Source: Sphingomonas sp. LR60
GTDB taxonomy: Bacteria; Pseudomonadota; Alphaproteobacteria; Sphingomonadales; Sphingomonadaceae
Assembly: GCF_036855935.1 (NCBI RefSeq)
Contig: NZ_JASPFK010000001.1
Span: 531,501-595,500, forward strand
Length of the DNA: 64,000 nt
Direction: 5' to 3'
Below, piece by piece: positions 61,131-64,000 of the stretch (positions are counted from its first letter, which is position 1; every line of letters begins with the position of its first letter). Made by a program: the position numbers and the translations under genes. The notes beneath the pieces are model-generated. The model was not told where the DNA came from and did not search any database. It saw only the letters and a program-made list of their open reading frames with translations.

Positions 61131-61771
61131 ATGAAAACTTCGATGATCCCGCATCTGTCGCGCGGCCACCGGATCGCGCTGGGTGGTGCGGCCTTGCTGG
61201 CGATGGGTGCCGCGGGCGGCGCAGGCGCCGTGCAACTGACCCGCCCCAGCGTCGAGATGGCACCGACCATCCCGACCGCGATCGCCAAGCTGCCCGCCAG
61301 CAACGGCATCGTGACGGTGCGCGGGCGTGTCGCGGGTGTCTATGGCACGCGCTTTCTGGTCGAGGATGCCAGCGGACGCACCCTGGTCGACGCCGGGCGC
61401 GGTGCGGGCACGCTGACCACCGGCGCGCCGGTGCTGGTGCAGGGCCGCTTCGACGACGGGCAGCTGCGCGCGCGCTTCCTCGCCGATCAGGGCGGGGTGC
61501 GCGAGGTCGGCGCGCCGCCGCCGCCGCCGCCGCCGCCGCCCTCCCCGGGGCTGGCGCACCGCCCCCTCCGCCGCCGGGTGCTGGTGCTCCGCCGCCCCCG
61601 CCGCCGGGTGCCGGTGCGCCACCGCCTCCGCCCCCCGGTGCGGGCGCGCCACCGCCCCCGCCTGCACCAGGTGCAGGTGCGCCGCCGCCGCCTCCGGGAG
61701 CCGGCGCTCCGCCGCCGCCGCCGCCGGTGAACGGGCAGGTTCCGCCCGCACCCGTCGCACCGCGCGCGTGA
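61131..61771 (+). CDS. Secreted protein with OB-like domain and (GAGAPPPPPP)n tail, apparent frameshift
   Basis: The product has a signal/anchor helix (IALGGAALLAMGAAGGAGAV) and a small beta domain resembling an OB-fold (NGIVTVRGRVAGVYGTRFLVEDASGRTLVDAG, GAPVLVQGRFDDGQLRARFLADQGG). It ends in a proline repeat of about six GAGAPPPPP-type units, ending NGQVPPAPVAPRA. The frame slips in the CCG tract at 61511-61550, so the repeat lies in a different frame from the domain; this tract is prone to sequencing error. GAGGAG precedes ATG 61131. It is divergent from the regulator gene and may be its target, together with the Pro-rich sensor loop. Confidence 0.75.
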
Positions 61772-61817
61772 TCGGATCGGGGAGCAGCGTTACGCGCGCT
61801 GCTCCCCACTTCGTACG

Positions 61818-62771
61818 TCAGGCGGTCTCGGGCACCGGGGTCAGCGCCGCGGCGGTGTCGAACCAGCTGATGAGATTATCGACCACCAACTGCCCCATCG
61901 CCGCGCGGGTCTGCTCCGAGGCCGAGCCGAGGTGGGGCAGCAGCACGACATTGTCCATCGCGCGCAGCTCGGCGGGGACGTGCGGTTCGTCGGCATAGAC
62001 GTCGAGCCCGGCGGCGAGGATCGTTCCGGCCTGCAGCGCCGCGATCAGCGCCGGTTCGTCCGCGACGCTGCCGCGCGCGACGTTGATGAAGATGCCGTCC
62101 TCGCCCAGCGCCTCCAGCACTTCCGCGTTCACCAGATGGCGGGTCGACGCGCCGCCCGGCACGATCGCGATCAGCACGTCGCACGCCGTGGCGAGCGCGA
62201 CCGGCGTGTCGTGATACGTGTAAGCGACATCATCGCGTCGCGTGCGCTGGTGGTAGGCGATCGCGACGCCGAACCCTTCCAGCCGCCGTGCGATCTGTTG
62301 CCCGATCGCGCCCAGCCCGAGGATGCCGACGGTCCGCCCGCGCAACGTCGGCGAGAGCGGGAAGGAAGCCTTCTCCCAACGCCCGTCACGCACGTAACGA
62401 TCGGCCTGCGGCAGGCGCCGGATCGTCGCGAGCAACAGCGCGAGCGCGAGATCGGCGACCTCGGCGTCGAGCACGCCGGGCGTGTTGGTGACCATGATGC
62501 CGCGCGCCGCCGCCGCCTGCGCATCGATATTGTCATAGCCGACGCCGAAATTGGCGACGATCTCCAGCGCGGGCAGCCGATCGAACAACGTCGCATCGAC
62601 CCGGCCGGCGAGCGTGTTGGCGGCGAGGCCACGGATCGCGGCACCATGTTCGGCGAGCCAGGCGTCGGCGTCGGGCTGCTCCCACAGACGGTGCAGCGTG
62701 AAGCGCGCGTCGAGCGCGTCGATCACGGCGGCGGGCATCGGGGCGGGCATGAGGATGTGAATATCGGTCAT
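61818..62771 (-). CDS. D-2-hydroxyacid dehydrogenase (glyoxylate/hydroxypyruvate reductase type)
   Basis: The 317-aa protein has the NAD(P)-binding GRTVGILGLGAIGQQIARRLEGFG, the catalytic Arg/Glu/His set (INVARGSVADEPALIAALQ, GLDVYADEPHVP, VLLPHLGSASEQTRAAMG) and FGVGYDNIDAQAAAARGIMVTNTPGVL. The substrate is probably glyoxylate or hydroxypyruvate. It is convergent with the Pro-rich protein gene. Confidence 0.92.
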   Translation of the reverse strand: MTDIHILMPAPMPAAVIDALDARFTLHRLWEQPDADAWLAEHGAAIRGLAANTLAGRVDATLFDRLPALEIVANFGVGYDNIDAQAAAARGIMVTNTPGVLDAEVADLALALLLATIRRLPQADRYVRDGRWEKASFPLSPTLRGRTVGILGLGAIGQQIARRLEGFGVAIAYHQRTRRDDVAYTYHDTPVALATACDVLIAIVPGGASTRHLVNAEVLEALGEDGIFINVARGSVADEPALIAALQAGTILAAGLDVYADEPHVPAELRAMDNVVLLPHLGSASEQTRAAMGQLVVDNLISWFDTAAALTPVPETA

Positions 62772-62802
62772 GCCCGCCGTGTAGCGCCTCCTGCGCCGCG
62801 CG

Positions 62803-62988
62803 TCAGCCGATCGGACGCGCGCCAGGTGTTCCGCATTTGGCGAACTTTCCGTTGGTGCCCTTGCAGCGGGTCGCCTTGGCAGGCGGGCATTTGACGAACT
62901 TGCCGGTCTTCGGGTCCTTGCACGGCGCGGCGGCCACGGGCGGGGCCATCAGCGTCAGCGCGGCGGTGACAGCGAGCAGACGAAGCAT
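62803..62988 (-). CDS. Small secreted protein with tandem Cys motif
   Basis: The 61-aa precursor has signal peptide MLRLLAVTAALTLMAPPVAAAP. The mature part holds two similar units, CKDPKTGKFVKCPP and CKGTNGKFAKCGTP, each with two Cys and the core C-x7/8-GKFxKC. Four Cys suggest two disulphides in the periplasm. I know similar small proteins only as hypotheticals in sphingomonads. GAGGATGTCCG precedes the start. Confidence 0.72.
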   Translation of the reverse strand: MLRLLAVTAALTLMAPPVAAAPCKDPKTGKFVKCPPAKATRCKGTNGKFAKCGTPGARPIG

Positions 62989-63120
62989 CGGACATCCTCC
63001 AGCCCGATTATCGGGCCCGATCGAGGTTAAGCCCTTCTTTGTACAAGGGAAAGGGAAAGGACTTGTCGGTTCAATGATTTAGCGGCGATATGCGCGCAAT
63101 AAACGTGAAGGAGGGGTGCG

Positions 63121-63549
63121 ATGCGATCGATGGTGTGGGCAGGCATGGCCGCAATGCTGGTGGGCGGCGTGGCGCAGGCCGAGCCGGCGAAGCTCGATCC
63201 GAAGACCGCGGTCTACGAATTGCGCACCTATTACCCGGCGCCCGGCAAGGCGGCGGCGCTCAACGCGCGCTTCCGCGAGCATACGCTGGGGCTGTTCGCC
63301 AAGCACGGCATGACCAATGTCGCGTATTGGAACGAGATCGCGACCGACGCGGCGCCGGAGGGTCGGGTGGTGTACGTACTCGCCTATCCCAGCCGCGCCG
63401 CGCGTGATGCCGACTGGGCGGCGTTCGGCAAGGATCCCGAGTGGCAGAAGGTCGTCGCGGCGTCCGAGGCGGCGGGCAAGCTGGTGACCAAGGTCGACAG
63501 CGTGTTCATGACCGCCACGGATTACTCGCCGCCGATCCTTCCGAAGTAG
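63121..63549 (+). CDS. Secreted NIPSNAP-family protein
   Basis: The 142-aa protein has signal peptide MVWAGMAAMLVGGVAQAEP and a dimeric alpha/beta-barrel domain with the NIPSNAP start AVYELRTYYPAPGKAAALNARF, HTLGLFAKHGMTNVAYWNE and SRAARDADWAAFGKDPEWQKV. The function of the family is not settled; signal peptides are common in the bacterial group. GAAGGAGGGGTGCG precedes ATG 63121. Confidence 0.88.
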   Translation: MRSMVWAGMAAMLVGGVAQAEPAKLDPKTAVYELRTYYPAPGKAAALNARFREHTLGLFAKHGMTNVAYWNEIATDAAPEGRVVYVLAYPSRAARDADWAAFGKDPEWQKVVAASEAAGKLVTKVDSVFMTATDYSPPILPK

Positions 63550-63557
63550 GTCGATCT

Positions 63558-63585
63558 GTCATTGCTTCGCTACGCTTGCAATGAC
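63558..63585. repeat. Short copy of the 'attgcttcgct' repeat
   Basis: GTCATTGCTTCGCTACGCTTGCAATGAC is the terminal arm pair of the family without the central part. Confidence 0.6.
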
Positions 63586-63604
63586 GGCGTCGGGGATGAC
63601 AGGG

Positions 63605-64000
63605 CTATGCCGCGCCGCCCGGTTTGAGCAGGTCGAGCACCGCGGCGGTCATCGCGGTCGCGCCGGTGGTGACGACCGCCTGCGGGTCGACCTTGAACAA
63701 CGGCGAATGGTGCGACGGGATCGGCGGCCCTCCGCGTGCCGCGGCGTCGAACGCCGCCTGCTGCGTGCCGCCGACCGCGAAATAATAGCCCTTGATGCCG
63801 TACTTGGGCTCGATGAACGCCGCAAAGTCCTCGGCGCCCATGCCCTTCTGCTGGAAGGGGATCACCTTGTCGGCGCCCAATGTGGTCGCCATCACCGCAT
63901 TGAGCCGACGCGCGAGGGCGGCGTCGTTGATCGTCGTCGGCGTGCCCTCGATCACCGTCACGACCGGCATCTTGTCCGCCGGCATGCCGTTCAGTTCACC
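63605..64000 (-). CDS. M20-family amidohydrolase/peptidase, 5' end beyond window
   Basis: The 131-codon 3' part shows the end of an M20 enzyme: ALARRLNAVMATTLGADKVIPFQQKGMGAEDFAAFIE with the metal-binding Glu-Asp region (GAEDFA), then GYYFAVGG and PSHHSPLFKVDPQAVVTTGATAMTAAVLDLL with the terminal metal-ligand His. This fits hippurate/indole-acetyl-amino-acid hydrolase-like amidohydrolases. The gene starts beyond 64000. Confidence 0.88.
   Translation of the reverse strand, partial: GELNGMPADKMPVVTVIEGTPTTINDAALARRLNAVMATTLGADKVIPFQQKGMGAEDFAAFIEPKYGIKGYYFAVGGTQQAAFDAAARGGPPIPSHHSPLFKVDPQAVVTTGATAMTAAVLDLLKPGGAA

Noticed and set aside
61511..61740. CRISPR-like or minisatellite array
   Set aside because: The repeats are in phase with GAGAPPPPPP codons of a secreted protein and have no unique spacers.

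Overview
The window is 64 kb of GC-rich chromosomal DNA from an alphaproteobacterium, most likely Sphingomonas or a close relative. This rests on the family mix: long carbohydrate-type TonB-dependent receptors, a tryptophan-halogenase-like flavoprotein beside a receptor, HWE-type histidine kinase, PmtA-type lipid methyltransferase, many GTG starts, ATGA/GTGA gene overlaps, and dispersed hairpin repeats of the 'attgcttcgct' and 'cttcgacaagctcag' kinds. No plasmid, phage or CRISPR genes are visible.

Layout. 0-5 kb: secreted protein (partial), TetR plus a divergent hydrolase with a palindromic operator, OsmC, GNAT, rpmA-rplU, a MITE-like palindrome touching the hspQ stop codon, and tRNA-Ser(CGA). 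5.2-9.8 kb: a more A/T-rich accessory patch with a glycosyltransferase and a decayed TonB receptor. 9.9-22 kb: a carbohydrate-use locus (acyltransferase, TonB receptor, halogenase-like flavoprotein, ROK regulator, GH2 glycosidase, lactonase). 22-26.5 kb: a three-subunit molybdenum hydroxylase of PaoABC type and a nucleoside deaminase. 26.7-32.5 kb: two transporters, a TetR regulator, and a tandem glycine riboswitch in front of sdaA. 32.6-37 kb: a probable blue-light signalling module (short LOV protein, CheB-CheR-PAS-HWE kinase, response regulator). 37.4-50.6 kb: a large cytoplasmic sugar/glycan locus. 50.9-64 kb: chemoreceptor, lrp/ald pair, phospholipid genes (pmtA, psd and neighbours), an OmpR/kinase pair with a Pro-rich target candidate, a D-2-hydroxyacid dehydrogenase, and small secreted proteins.

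The most unusual region is the 37.4-50.6 kb locus. Six genes on the minus strand overlap by 1-4 bases (four glycosyltransferases, three of them CgeB-like, and two NDP-sugar epimerases). Beyond a divergent intergenic region lie a histidine phosphatase, a DUF6165 protein, a heptosyltransferase-like protein, a CmoB-like methyltransferase, a glycoside hydrolase, a Zn alcohol dehydrogenase and a Gfo/Idh/MocA oxidoreductase. Its two control regions carry FNR/FixK-type TTGAT-N4-ATCAA boxes (two perfect, one with a single mismatch). No polymerase, flippase or priming transferase is present. The hydrolase appears to be a circularly permuted (beta/alpha)8 barrel: it begins at the strand-4 WNEPN acid/base motif and ends with what looks like strands 1-3.

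Data-quality caution: at least ten reading-frame breaks occur in otherwise well-preserved genes. Several lie in G/C homopolymers. Three, within 3 kb, are the same change (CGGATC read as CGAGATC). Many of these may be assembly errors; the TonB receptor at 7.2-9.8 kb, with one stop and two frameshifts, looks the most like real decay.
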